Source: Holophagaceae bacterium UBA706 (GTDB lineage: Bacteria > Acidobacteriota > Holophagae > Holophagales > Holophagaceae). From it: a DNA stretch of 5,521 bases. The DNA lies in assembly GCA_002298155.1 (NCBI GenBank), contig DBME01000343.1, positions 1 to 5,521 of the forward strand, in the 5' to 3' direction. Under the pieces are notes generated by a model. That model did not search any database and was not told the origin of the DNA. It saw only the letters and a list, made by a program, of their open reading frames with translations. The position numbers were made by a program, and so were the translations under genes. Positions 1 to 5,521 of this stretch are shown here, piece after piece; the stretch's first letter is position 1; each line of letters opens with the position of its first letter.

Positions 1-1039
1 TCCACAGCCCATGGACCTGCCGGAGGAGGTCCGTGCCCTCCAGGAGGTGGCGGGAGGCGGGGGTGGCCGGGGGCACTGGGGCCTGGGCCTTGGCCTCCAT
101 ATAATCCAAGCGGAGGCGCAGCAGCGGAGGCGCCTCCCGCTGGAGGCCGTCCAGGGCCAGGTCCAGCATGCCGTCGGCGCCTTCCGGGTAGCGGGCGAGG
201 ACTTCCGCCAGGTGGGCGTACAGGTCCTCCGGGAGGGACTGCCCGCCCTGGATCCGGGAATCCCAGGCGGCGAACCCCCGGCGTTGGACCAGGGGATGGA
301 GGATGGCCAGCCGGCACAGGGCCCGCACCAGGGTCGGGGCCCCGTGGCGGTGGGCGATGGCCATGTCGGTGCGCACGAATTCCCGGGCCAGGAAGGGCTG
401 GAACTGCCTGACCATCCACCGGGCGCAAGGCCGGGTGAAGATACGGAAGAGGTTCCGCCACCCCCCGGTCCCGCGGTGGTCCCGGGCCCGGGTCTCCAGG
501 TGGAGGTGGACCCGGTACCAATAGGCGGCCAGCCGCTTGGCCTGGAGGTTGAGCCAGCCCTGGTAGTCCGACCAGAACACGGTTTCCCACTCCGTCACCG
601 CCTGCAGTTCCCGCAACCCCAGGCACAGCATCGGATAGATCCCGATATACCAGTGGTAGCGGTTCCAGCCGAAGAGTCCCCACCGGGGCACGCCGGTGAG
701 TTCCACGCTCCAGGCGTCCGGTGCGAGGATCAGGCGGGCCCGGGGTCCCTGCCATGCCGCCCGGGCGGCTTCCAGGTGCGTCTCCAGGACTGGAGCCTCC
801 CCGGGCTCTAGGACCCGCCCCGGCGGGCCGGAAAAGGACATGAAGGCGGTGCGGATCCCCTCCAAGGTGTTGATGAGCAGGAAGATCCCCACCAACAGGG
901 CCGGGAACCGGCACCAGGGAAGGGGCAGGATGACCAGAAGGGCACCCAGGAGCCCGATGAACACAAGGCCCAGGAAGGGGGCGATGGCGGCCATTCCGAA
1001 CAAGGCAGCAGAGCGGATGCGGTCCTCAATCCAATTCAA
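1..1039 (-). CDS. Membrane-anchored M48-like metallopeptidase homologue lacking zinc-binding residues (C-terminus beyond window)
   Basis: The frame is open without interruption for 346 codons from a TTG at 1039 to the left edge, so the C-terminus is missing. TTG is chosen because AAGAGG (1053-1048) lies 8 bases upstream; the first in-frame ATG, at 994, would cut into the first membrane segment and has no clear ribosome site. Residues about 10-40 and 45-60 are hydrophobic (two likely membrane segments), followed by a soluble domain. From memory of the M48 family, several blocks fit: GRVLEPGEAPVL (74-85), RWGLFGWNRYHWYIGIYP (119-136), LGLRELQAV (140-148), YWYRVHLHL (173-181), and TDMAIAHRHGAPTLVRAL (224-241) with a following RLAIL. 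Where the family has HExxH, this protein has SDYQGWL (157-163), and where EADR is expected it has RTDM (223-226). No HExxH occurs in the visible part. The protein is therefore probably a catalytically inactive paralogue. Substrate and role are unknown. The M48 assignment is by eye and needs a profile search. Confidence 0.72.
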   Translation of the reverse strand, partial: MNWIEDRIRSAALFGMAAIAPFLGLVFIGLLGALLVILPLPWCRFPALLVGIFLLINTLEGIRTAFMSFSGPPGRVLEPGEAPVLETHLEAARAAWQGPRARLILAPDAWSVELTGVPRWGLFGWNRYHWYIGIYPMLCLGLRELQAVTEWETVFWSDYQGWLNLQAKRLAAYWYRVHLHLETRARDHRGTGGWRNLFRIFTRPCARWMVRQFQPFLAREFVRTDMAIAHRHGAPTLVRALCRLAILHPLVQRRGFAAWDSRIQGGQSLPEDLYAHLAEVLARYPEGADGMLDLALDGLQREAPPLLRLRLDYMEAKAQAPVPPATPASRHLLEGTDLLRQVHGLW

Positions 1040-1047
1040 GCAATTAA

Positions 1048-1053
1048 CCTCTT
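1048..1053 (-). promoter_or_regulatory. Ribosome binding site that fixes the TTG start of the M48-like gene
   Basis: Read on the - strand, AAGAGG ends 8 bases before the TTG at 1039. The frame closes with TAA at 1054-1052, just upstream, so this TTG is the only well-placed initiator before the hydrophobic N-terminus. The site is seen directly; its use is inferred. Confidence 0.6.
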
Positions 1054-1158
1054 ATAAAAATATCTTCCACCTTCTCTGTGCCGCAAGGAAACAATTCATG
1101 GGATTTCAGCATTTCAATAAAGATCCCGTCACCACCACCGCGCCATGCACTTCCGGCC

Positions 1159-1178
1159 TTAACGTTTCTTAACGTTTT
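1159..1178. repeat. Tandem 10-base direct repeat TTAACGTTTY, possible operator
   Basis: TTAACGTTTC (1159-1168) is followed directly by TTAACGTTTT (1169-1178), differing only in the last base. Each carries the self-complementary core AACGTT (1161-1166, 1171-1176), so two palindromic cores lie exactly one helical turn apart. A third core lies at 1222-1227. Such an arrangement suits a DNA-binding regulator, but no factor can be named and chance is possible in AT-rich DNA. Confidence 0.35.
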
Positions 1179-1219
1179 GCCAATGGTTTCAGGCTTTTCC
1201 CTACGCTTTCGCATCGCGT

Positions 1220-1229
1220 GGAACGTTCC
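1220..1229. promoter_or_regulatory. Perfect palindrome GGAACGTTCC sharing the AACGTT core
   Basis: This is a perfect 10-base inverted repeat with the same AACGTT core as the tandem repeat about 50 bases to its left. It could be a third binding site for the same regulator, or simply a chance palindrome. Confidence 0.3.
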
Positions 1230-1260
1230 CCACAATTGCACCGTTTTTTTACCCATGGAT

Positions 1261-1270
1261 GCCATATGGC
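1261..1270. promoter_or_regulatory. Perfect palindrome GCCATATGGC, possible protein-binding site
   Basis: A perfect 10-base inverted repeat about 95 bases upstream of the spt start. It has no loop, so an RNA hairpin role is unlikely. It is short enough to be chance; no regulator is assigned. Confidence 0.2.
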
Positions 1271-1313
1271 GTATGCCTATTTCATGCAATCATGAGGCTC
1301 AAACCCTGGGCAT

Positions 1314-1342
1314 TTGTCGCATGGGGAACATTCGTGTTAAGT
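1314..1342 (+). promoter_or_regulatory. Weak sigma70-like promoter candidate for the sphingolipid operon
   Basis: TTGTCG (1314-1319) and TTAAGT (1337-1342) are separated by 17 bases and match the -35 and -10 consensus at four and three of six positions. A start near 1349 would leave a very short leader that still includes the ribosome site of spt. The match is weak and other AT-rich hexamers nearby compete, so this is only a candidate. Confidence 0.2.
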
Positions 1343-1354
1343 TTATTAAAATCT

Positions 1355-1361
1355 GAGGTGG
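1355..1361 (+). promoter_or_regulatory. Ribosome binding site of spt, decides between two adjacent ATG codons
   Basis: GAGGTGG precedes the tandem codons ATGATG at 1363 and 1366. The GAGG core ends 4 bases before the first ATG and 7 bases before the second, so the second is better spaced. The difference is a single residue. Confidence 0.65.
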
Positions 1362-1365
1362 AATG

Positions 1366-2619
1366 ATGAGTTACAAGCCCCGCGAAGCGGGCATGGCCAT
1401 AGAGAACCCAGCCGCACTCAAACAGCCGAGCATTCTCGACAAATGTTCCGCATTCCGGATTCCGGACGATCTGAAGGCGATGGGTATCTATCCCTACCAC
1501 CGGATCATCGAGACCGGCCAGGACACGGAAGTCACCGTCAACGGCCAGCGGATGCTGATGCTGGGCTCCAACAGCTACCTCGAACTGACCACCCATCCCC
1601 GGATCAAGGAACGGGCCGCCGAAGCCGTGCGGCTGTACGGCACCGGCTGCGCCGGCTCCCGGTTCCTCAACGGGACCCTGCCCATCCACGTGGAACTGGA
1701 GCGCAAGCTCGCCGCCTTCGTGGGCAAGGAGGCCGCCCTGGTCTTCCCCACGGGGTTCCAGACCAACACCGGCGTCATCTCCAGCCTGGTCCACAAGGGC
1801 GAGTACATCGTCGGCGACAAGTACATCCACGCCTGCATCATGGACGGCTGCATGCTCAGCCACGGCTCCCTGGTGCGGTACGACCATAACAACATGGGCG
1901 ATCTCGAGGAGAAGCTGGCCAAGATCCCCGCCCATGCCCCCAAGCTCATCGTCACCGACGGCGTGTTCTCCATGGAAGGCGACATCTGCGACCTTCCGGG
2001 GATCGTCAAGCTGGCCGGGATGTACGGCGCGCAGGTCATGGTCGACGATGCCCACGGCATCGGGGTCCTCGGCCCCGGCGGCGCGGGAACGGCGGCCCAC
2101 TTCGGCCTCACGGACCAGGTGGACCTGATCATGGGCACCTTCTCCAAGTCCCTGGCGGCCATCGGCGGCTTCATCGCCGGCAGCGAACGGACCATCAACT
2201 ACCTCATGCACATGGCCCGGCCCTACGTGTTCTCGGCCTCAGCCTCCCCGGCCAGCGTGGCCGCGGTGCTGGCCGCCCTGGAAGTCATGGCCGAGGAGCC
2301 CGAGCGCCTCGACCGCCTTTGGGAGAACACCCGGTTCCTCAAGAAGGGCTTCGACGAGATCGGCTACGACACCGGCCGCAGCGAGACCCCGGTCATCCCC
2401 CTCATGGTGGGCGAGTTCGACCTGTGCCTGAAGATGTGGCAGTACCTCCAGGAGGCGGGGATCTTCGTGAACCCCGTGGTGCCCCCGGCGGTGCCCCAGG
2501 GCCGCAGCCTCATCCGCATCTCGGTCACCGCGGGGCACACCCGCGAGCAGCTCTCCTGGGCGCTTGAAGTGTTCGAGAAGGCCGGGAGGCACTTCGGCCT
2601 CTTCGAGCAAGGCGCATGA
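1366..2619 (+). CDS. spt: Serine palmitoyltransferase (PLP-dependent alpha-oxoamine synthase)
   Basis: The 417-residue protein belongs to the alpha-oxoamine synthase family of fold-type I PLP enzymes. It is predicted to condense L-serine with a long-chain acyl thioester, releasing CO2 to give 3-ketosphinganine, the first committed step of sphingolipid synthesis; bacterial forms are soluble cytoplasmic homodimers. Visible motifs, numbered from the ATG at 1366: LGSNSY (66-71), GTGCAGSRFLNGT (92-104), FPTGFQTN (127-134), cofactor-stacking His155 in IHACIMDG, DGVFSMEGD (198-206), VDDAHGIG with Asp227 and His230, and Schiff-base Lys261 in GTFSKSLAAIGGF. These four residues sit at a constant offset of four from those I recall for the Sphingomonas enzyme (His159, Asp231, His234, Lys265). 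The YPYHRIIETGQDTEV opening also resembles Bacteroidota Spt rather than BioF or KBL. The start at 1363 would add one Met. The downstream acyltransferase and reductase genes strongly support Spt over glycine C-acetyltransferase or 8-amino-7-oxononanoate synthase. Confidence 0.92.
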   Translation: MSYKPREAGMAIENPAALKQPSILDKCSAFRIPDDLKAMGIYPYHRIIETGQDTEVTVNGQRMLMLGSNSYLELTTHPRIKERAAEAVRLYGTGCAGSRFLNGTLPIHVELERKLAAFVGKEAALVFPTGFQTNTGVISSLVHKGEYIVGDKYIHACIMDGCMLSHGSLVRYDHNNMGDLEEKLAKIPAHAPKLIVTDGVFSMEGDICDLPGIVKLAGMYGAQVMVDDAHGIGVLGPGGAGTAAHFGLTDQVDLIMGTFSKSLAAIGGFIAGSERTINYLMHMARPYVFSASASPASVAAVLAALEVMAEEPERLDRLWENTRFLKKGFDEIGYDTGRSETPVIPLMVGEFDLCLKMWQYLQEAGIFVNPVVPPAVPQGRSLIRISVTAGHTREQLSWALEVFEKAGRHFGLFEQGA

Positions 2620-3746
2620 CCTCTGGAATCCAGGTCCGGCCAGCGGCGGGAAAGAAGGACATCGAGGCGTTCATCCGCTTCCCCTTCAGCCTCCATGCCC
2701 CTGGCTCCCACTGGGTTCCGCCCCTGCTCCTGGAACGGCGCGAGTTCCTCGATCCCCTGAAGAACCCCGTATTCGAATATGCAAAAATCCAACCTTTCCT
2801 CGCCCTGCGCGACGGCAAGGTGGTGGGCACCATCGCCGCCGTGCGCAACGACCGCTACGGTCAGTTCCACCCCGAGGAGGCCCACGTGGGGTTCTTCGGG
2901 CTGTACGAGTGCGTGGATGACCAGGCCGTCGCCAACGCGCTCCTGGATGCCGCCACCTCCTGGCTCCGCGAGCAGGGAAAGACGGTCGCCCGGGGCCCCG
3001 TGAACCTCACCACCAACGACGTGGTGGGCCTCCTTGTGGACGGGTTCGAGGACGACAACACCATCATGATGCCCTTCAACCCCGCCTACTACGGCGGGCA
3101 GCTGGAAGCCGCCGGCTTCACCAAGGCCAAGGACGTCTTCGCGTGCTACCTGGCCCGGGAAGTGTGCGAGGACCGCCTCACCGCCCTGGCGACGCGCCTG
3201 GAGCGCAATGGCCGCATCCGCGTGCGCCCCATCGACATGAGCCGATGGCGGCACGAACTGGATTTCGTGAGGAACACGTATAACGTGGCCTGGGCCAACA
3301 ACTGGGGCTTCGTGCCCTGGACGGACCGGGAACTGGAATTCATCGCCAAGGAGCTCAAGCCCCTGGTGGATACCCGCTTCGCCCTCATGGCCGAGGTGGA
3401 CGGCGAGCCCGCCGGCTGCATCATCTCCATCCCCGACGCCAACCAGGCCCTGAAGCTCGCCAACGGCAAGCTGCTGCCCCTGGGCCTCGCGAAGATCCTC
3501 TGGAAGCTCAAGGTCTCGGGCTGCACCCGGCTCCGCACCATGGTCATGGGGGTCCTCCCCAAGTTCCGCCGGCGCGGCCTGGACATGCTCATGGTCCACT
3601 ACACCATCAAGGCCTCCGGCCCCGCCCACTACCATGGCGCCGAGCTGGGCTGGGTCCTGGAGGACAATCAGGCCCTCCTGAGCCCCCTGTACCAGTTGGG
3701 AGCCGAGCGGACCAAGACGTACCGCGTGTACGACCGAGCCACCTAG
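2616..3746 (+). CDS. GNAT-like acyltransferase, probable bacterial ceramide synthase (bCerS / YghO family)
   Basis: This 376-residue protein has no signal peptide or clear membrane span and looks like a two-lobed acyl-CoA N-acyltransferase. Visible blocks are HWVPPLL (32-38), VVGTIAAVRND (69-79), VGFFGLYECVDD (91-102), GPVNLTTNDVVGLLVDGFE (127-145), NPAYYGGQLEAAGF (155-168), NNWGFVPWTDREL (228-240) and MGVLPKFRRRGLD (311-323), the last resembling the acyl-CoA-binding loop of GNAT enzymes. These fit the YghO-type family that, in Caulobacter, includes the ceramide synthase bCerS, which N-acylates the long-chain base and is unrelated to eukaryotic ceramide synthases. Its ATG overlaps the spt stop in ATGA (2616-2619), so translation is probably coupled. 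Only a modest AAGG precedes it. Family membership is by recognition; the substrate is inferred from the neighbours. It could instead N-acylate another amine. Confidence 0.8.
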   Translation: MTSGIQVRPAAGKKDIEAFIRFPFSLHAPGSHWVPPLLLERREFLDPLKNPVFEYAKIQPFLALRDGKVVGTIAAVRNDRYGQFHPEEAHVGFFGLYECVDDQAVANALLDAATSWLREQGKTVARGPVNLTTNDVVGLLVDGFEDDNTIMMPFNPAYYGGQLEAAGFTKAKDVFACYLAREVCEDRLTALATRLERNGRIRVRPIDMSRWRHELDFVRNTYNVAWANNWGFVPWTDRELEFIAKELKPLVDTRFALMAEVDGEPAGCIISIPDANQALKLANGKLLPLGLAKILWKLKVSGCTRLRTMVMGVLPKFRRRGLDMLMVHYTIKASGPAHYHGAELGWVLEDNQALLSPLYQLGAERTKTYRVYDRAT

Positions 3747-4715
3747 ATGCGGGTCCTGGTCACCGGCGGCCACGGGTTCATCGGTTCGCACGTTTGCGAG
3801 CGCCTGATCGTGCGGGGCCACCAGGTGCGCATCCTGGCCCGCCCGGGCAGCGACCTGTCCCACCTTTCCGGCCTGGAGGTGGAAACCGCCCGGGGCGACC
3901 TGTCCGATCCCGGAAGCCTGCCGGCGGCCCTGGACGGCATCACGCGGGTCTACCACCTGGCGGGGGCCCTCAAGGGCTTCCGGGAAGCGGACCTCATGGC
4001 GGTGAACCGCGACGGCACGCGCAACCTGGTGGCGGCCTGCGGCCCCGGCCTCGAACGCTTCATCCTGGTGTCCAGCCTCGCCGCCGCCGGCCCCAGCCCC
4101 GGCGGGTTCACCCCCCGGGAGGACGACGCCCCGCCCACCCCCCTCACCTGGTACGGCCACAGCAAATTGGAAGCCGAGCGGGTCGTCCGGGAATCCGGCC
4201 TGCCCTCGGTGATCCTCCGGCCCCCGGTGGTCTTCGGTCCCCGGGACCGGGACGTGCTGTCCTACTTCAAGATCGCCCAGAAGGGCTTCCTGCCGGTTCC
4301 CGGCACGATGCAGCGCTACTACTCCCTGATCTACGCCCCCGACCTGGCCGAAGGCATCCTGAAGGCCGGCGACACCCCCCTCCCCACCGGCGAGACCCTG
4401 GCCCTGGTGAACCCGGAGCCGGTGACCTGGCTCGACCTGGGCCGGCACATCGCCAAGGCCCTGGGCCGGAAGGGCCGGGAACTCCACCTGCCCGAGGGGG
4501 CCATCCGCTTCGCCGGCGGCGCCGCGGACCGGATCGCCCGGCTCCGGGGCCGGCCCGAGATCTTCTCGTCGCAGAAAGTCCTGGAGATGCTCGCCCCCGC
4601 CTGGGTGGCCAGCGGCGCCCGGGCCCGCAAGCTGCTGGACTGGACCCCCTCCACCCCTCTGGATCAGGCCCTGTGGCAGACGGTCCGCTGGTACCGGGAC
4701 CATGACTGGCTCTGA
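3747..4715 (+). CDS. NAD(P)-dependent epimerase/dehydratase-family reductase, probable ceramide-pathway 3-keto reductase (CerR-like)
   Basis: The 322-residue protein is an extended short-chain dehydrogenase. It has the N-terminal Rossmann motif TGGHGFIG (6-13), an acidic strand end at GDLSDPGSL (50-58), HLAG (70-73), the active-site serine region VSSLAAAG (108-115), the catalytic YGHSK (Tyr136, Lys140), and LRPPVVFGPRD (157-167), which closes the cofactor pocket. Length is normal for the family. In bacterial sphingolipid clusters such a protein (CerR in Caulobacter) reduces the 3-keto group of the ketosphinganine or ketoceramide; that role here rests on position directly after spt and the bCerS-like gene. 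Its ATG abuts the preceding TAG with no gap and no obvious ribosome site, which suggests reinitiation by ribosomes finishing the upstream gene. A sugar-nucleotide epimerase role is possible in principle but unsupported by neighbours. Confidence 0.84.
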   Translation: MRVLVTGGHGFIGSHVCERLIVRGHQVRILARPGSDLSHLSGLEVETARGDLSDPGSLPAALDGITRVYHLAGALKGFREADLMAVNRDGTRNLVAACGPGLERFILVSSLAAAGPSPGGFTPREDDAPPTPLTWYGHSKLEAERVVRESGLPSVILRPPVVFGPRDRDVLSYFKIAQKGFLPVPGTMQRYYSLIYAPDLAEGILKAGDTPLPTGETLALVNPEPVTWLDLGRHIAKALGRKGRELHLPEGAIRFAGGAADRIARLRGRPEIFSSQKVLEMLAPAWVASGARARKLLDWTPSTPLDQALWQTVRWYRDHDWL

Positions 4716-5521
4716 ACGCCCCTTCGGCCTGAAGGGCCCCCTGGGCTCCTGGCGGACCATGGACCGCTGGGTGGTGGGCTATGCCCTGGCCACCCTGCCC
4801 CTCCTGGGCTACGGCTGGCTCCGGGGCTATGCCGGCTGCGCCGCCCAGGCCGGGGTCAGCCTCCTGGTGATCGCGGGCTGCCTGCTCACCGCGCGGTGGA
4901 CCCGGGACACGACCCGGGCCCTGCCCACGGTGATCCGCCTCTTCTACGCGCCGATCATCTACTGGTGCTTCTACCACCAGGTCCAGACCCTCTGGCCCCT
5001 CTTCCACGCCGCGCCCCTGGATGCGCACATGGCCTGGGCCGAGCAGCGCCTCTTCGGGTGCCAGCCCTCCCTGGCCTTCCACGCCGCCATGCCCTACCGC
5101 GCCCTTTCCGAAGTGCTGTGCTTCGCCTACCTGGCCTACTACTTCTTCACCCCGGTGGTGGGCTTCACCGCCCTGTTCCGGTCCGGGTACGAGACCGCCG
5201 AACGCATCGTCACCGCCGCCACCGCGACCTTCTTCCTGTGCTACGCCTTCTTCTGGCTTTTCCCCACGGTGGGCCCCCACTTCTGGTTCCCGCCCGCCGT
5301 GGGCCCGCAGCTCTACGACGGCTACGTGTTCAACCACGCCCTCTTCGCCTTCACCAGCGGCGGCGAGATCCGCGGCGGGGCCTTCCCCTCGTCCCACATC
5401 GCCGTGGCCGTGCTGTTCACGCTGTGGGCGCGCAAGGAGGTGAAGGTCATCTTCCCCGCCCTGGCCGCCGTGACCTCCGTGATGCTCCTGAGCGTGGTCT
5501 ACCTAAGGGCCCACTACCTCC
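4702..5521 (+). CDS. PAP2-superfamily (AUR1-like) integral membrane phosphatase or phosphotransferase, C-terminus beyond window
   Basis: The frame stays open for 273 codons to the right edge. It overlaps the CerR-like gene by 14 bases; an internal ATG at 4759 is a weaker alternative start because no better ribosome site precedes it. Several hydrophobic segments are visible at about 22-40, 45-63, 75-96, 134-155, 172-190 and 250-268. The PAP2 core is GGAFPSSH (225-232), with Ser231 and nucleophile-type His232, followed by VVYLRAHYL (265-273) containing His271. The canonical first PAP2 motif KxxxxxxRP is absent, and the third motif reads YLRxHY instead of SRxxxGxH, which is the pattern of the AUR1-like branch, whose yeast member transfers inositol phosphate onto ceramide. 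The aspartate expected after HY lies beyond the edge. Given its place in the operon, I infer a role in ceramide headgroup attachment or in dephosphorylating a sphingoid lipid, at the membrane. A general lipid phosphatase is also possible. Confidence 0.78.
   Translation, partial: MTGSERPFGLKGPLGSWRTMDRWVVGYALATLPLLGYGWLRGYAGCAAQAGVSLLVIAGCLLTARWTRDTTRALPTVIRLFYAPIIYWCFYHQVQTLWPLFHAAPLDAHMAWAEQRLFGCQPSLAFHAAMPYRALSEVLCFAYLAYYFFTPVVGFTALFRSGYETAERIVTAATATFFLCYAFFWLFPTVGPHFWFPPAVGPQLYDGYVFNHALFAFTSGGEIRGGAFPSSHIAVAVLFTLWARKEVKVIFPALAAVTSVMLLSVVYLRAHYL

Larger units (their letters stand above)
1040..1362. other. Divergent AT-rich intergenic region between the M48-like gene and spt
   Basis: This stretch of about 320 bases is clearly richer in A and T than its surroundings and must carry the promoters for both divergent genes. 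It contains the AACGTT repeats (1159-1178, 1220-1229), a GCCATATGGC palindrome (1261-1270) and a weak forward promoter-like pair near 1314-1342. Short open frames occur on both strands (1044-1289 on -, starting with TTG; 1078-1356 on +, starting with GTG), but they overlap each other, lack ribosome sites and show no recognisable protein, so I treat the region as non-coding. I see no tRNA, riboswitch or strong terminator hairpin. Confidence 0.7.

Noticed and set aside
11..811. A 266-codon open frame on the + strand opposite the M48-like gene
   Set aside because: The translation is rich in Gly, Pro and Gln with no recognisable motif, whereas the - strand frame has membrane segments, family blocks and a well-placed ribosome site.
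1051..1062. TATAAG and TATTTT on the - strand as -10 boxes for the M48-like gene
   Set aside because: Transcription starting from either would begin at or after the AAGAGG ribosome site and so remove it; no convincing -35 box pairs with them.
1044..1289. An 81-codon - strand frame in the intergenic region ending just before the M48-like gene
   Set aside because: It starts at TTG with no ribosome site, resembles nothing I recognise, overlaps a comparable + strand frame (1078-1356), and would cover the only space for promoters. A small leader protein cannot be fully excluded.
1366..2619. Assignment of the first + strand gene as 2-amino-3-ketobutyrate CoA ligase (kbl) or bioF
   Set aside because: Same superfamily, but the N-terminal YPYHR...GQDTEV block, the GCAGSRFLNGT and DGVFSMEGD wording, and the neighbouring bCerS-like and CerR-like genes all favour Spt; no threonine dehydrogenase or biotin genes are near.
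2364..4760. A 798-codon open frame on the - strand across three genes
   Set aside because: It is antisense to spt, the bCerS-like and the CerR-like genes, all with clear family motifs. Its protein is a low-complexity mix of Gly, Ala, His, Val and Gln, typical of the antisense frame of GC-rich codons.

Overview
This is a GC-rich bacterial window with four tightly packed genes on the + strand and one divergent gene on the - strand, separated by a noticeably more AT-rich intergenic stretch (about 1040-1365). The + strand genes form what looks like a bacterial sphingolipid (ceramide) operon: serine palmitoyltransferase (spt), a GNAT-fold acyltransferase resembling bacterial ceramide synthase (bCerS / YghO family), an extended-SDR NAD(P)-dependent reductase resembling CerR, and an AUR1-like PAP2 membrane enzyme that could act on ceramide headgroups. 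The high GC and the contiguous spt-bcerS-cerR order suggest a Gram-negative sphingolipid producer, such as an Acidobacteriota (Holophagae-like) or a deltaproteobacterial-type organism. The lineage is an inference that the window cannot settle.

Layout. Positions 1-1039 (- strand) hold the N-terminal 346 codons of a membrane-anchored protein with the overall pattern of an M48-type metallopeptidase, but with the HExxH site and the downstream Glu ligand replaced. Its C-terminus lies beyond the left edge. The region 1040-1365 is the divergent regulatory region, with repeated AACGTT motifs and small palindromes. Next come spt (1366-2619), the bCerS-like gene (2616-3746), the CerR-like gene (3747-4715) and the PAP2-like gene (4702 to beyond the right edge).

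How the genes work together (inference from family knowledge). Spt condenses serine with an acyl thioester to give 3-ketosphinganine. The bCerS-like enzyme N-acylates the long-chain base. The CerR-like enzyme reduces the 3-keto group. The PAP2-like enzyme may remove a phosphate from, or transfer a phospho-headgroup to, the ceramide. The ATGA overlap, zero-gap junction and 14-base overlap argue for one transcript with translational coupling. The divergent M48-like pseudoenzyme is the least expected part of the window; its link to the pathway is unknown.
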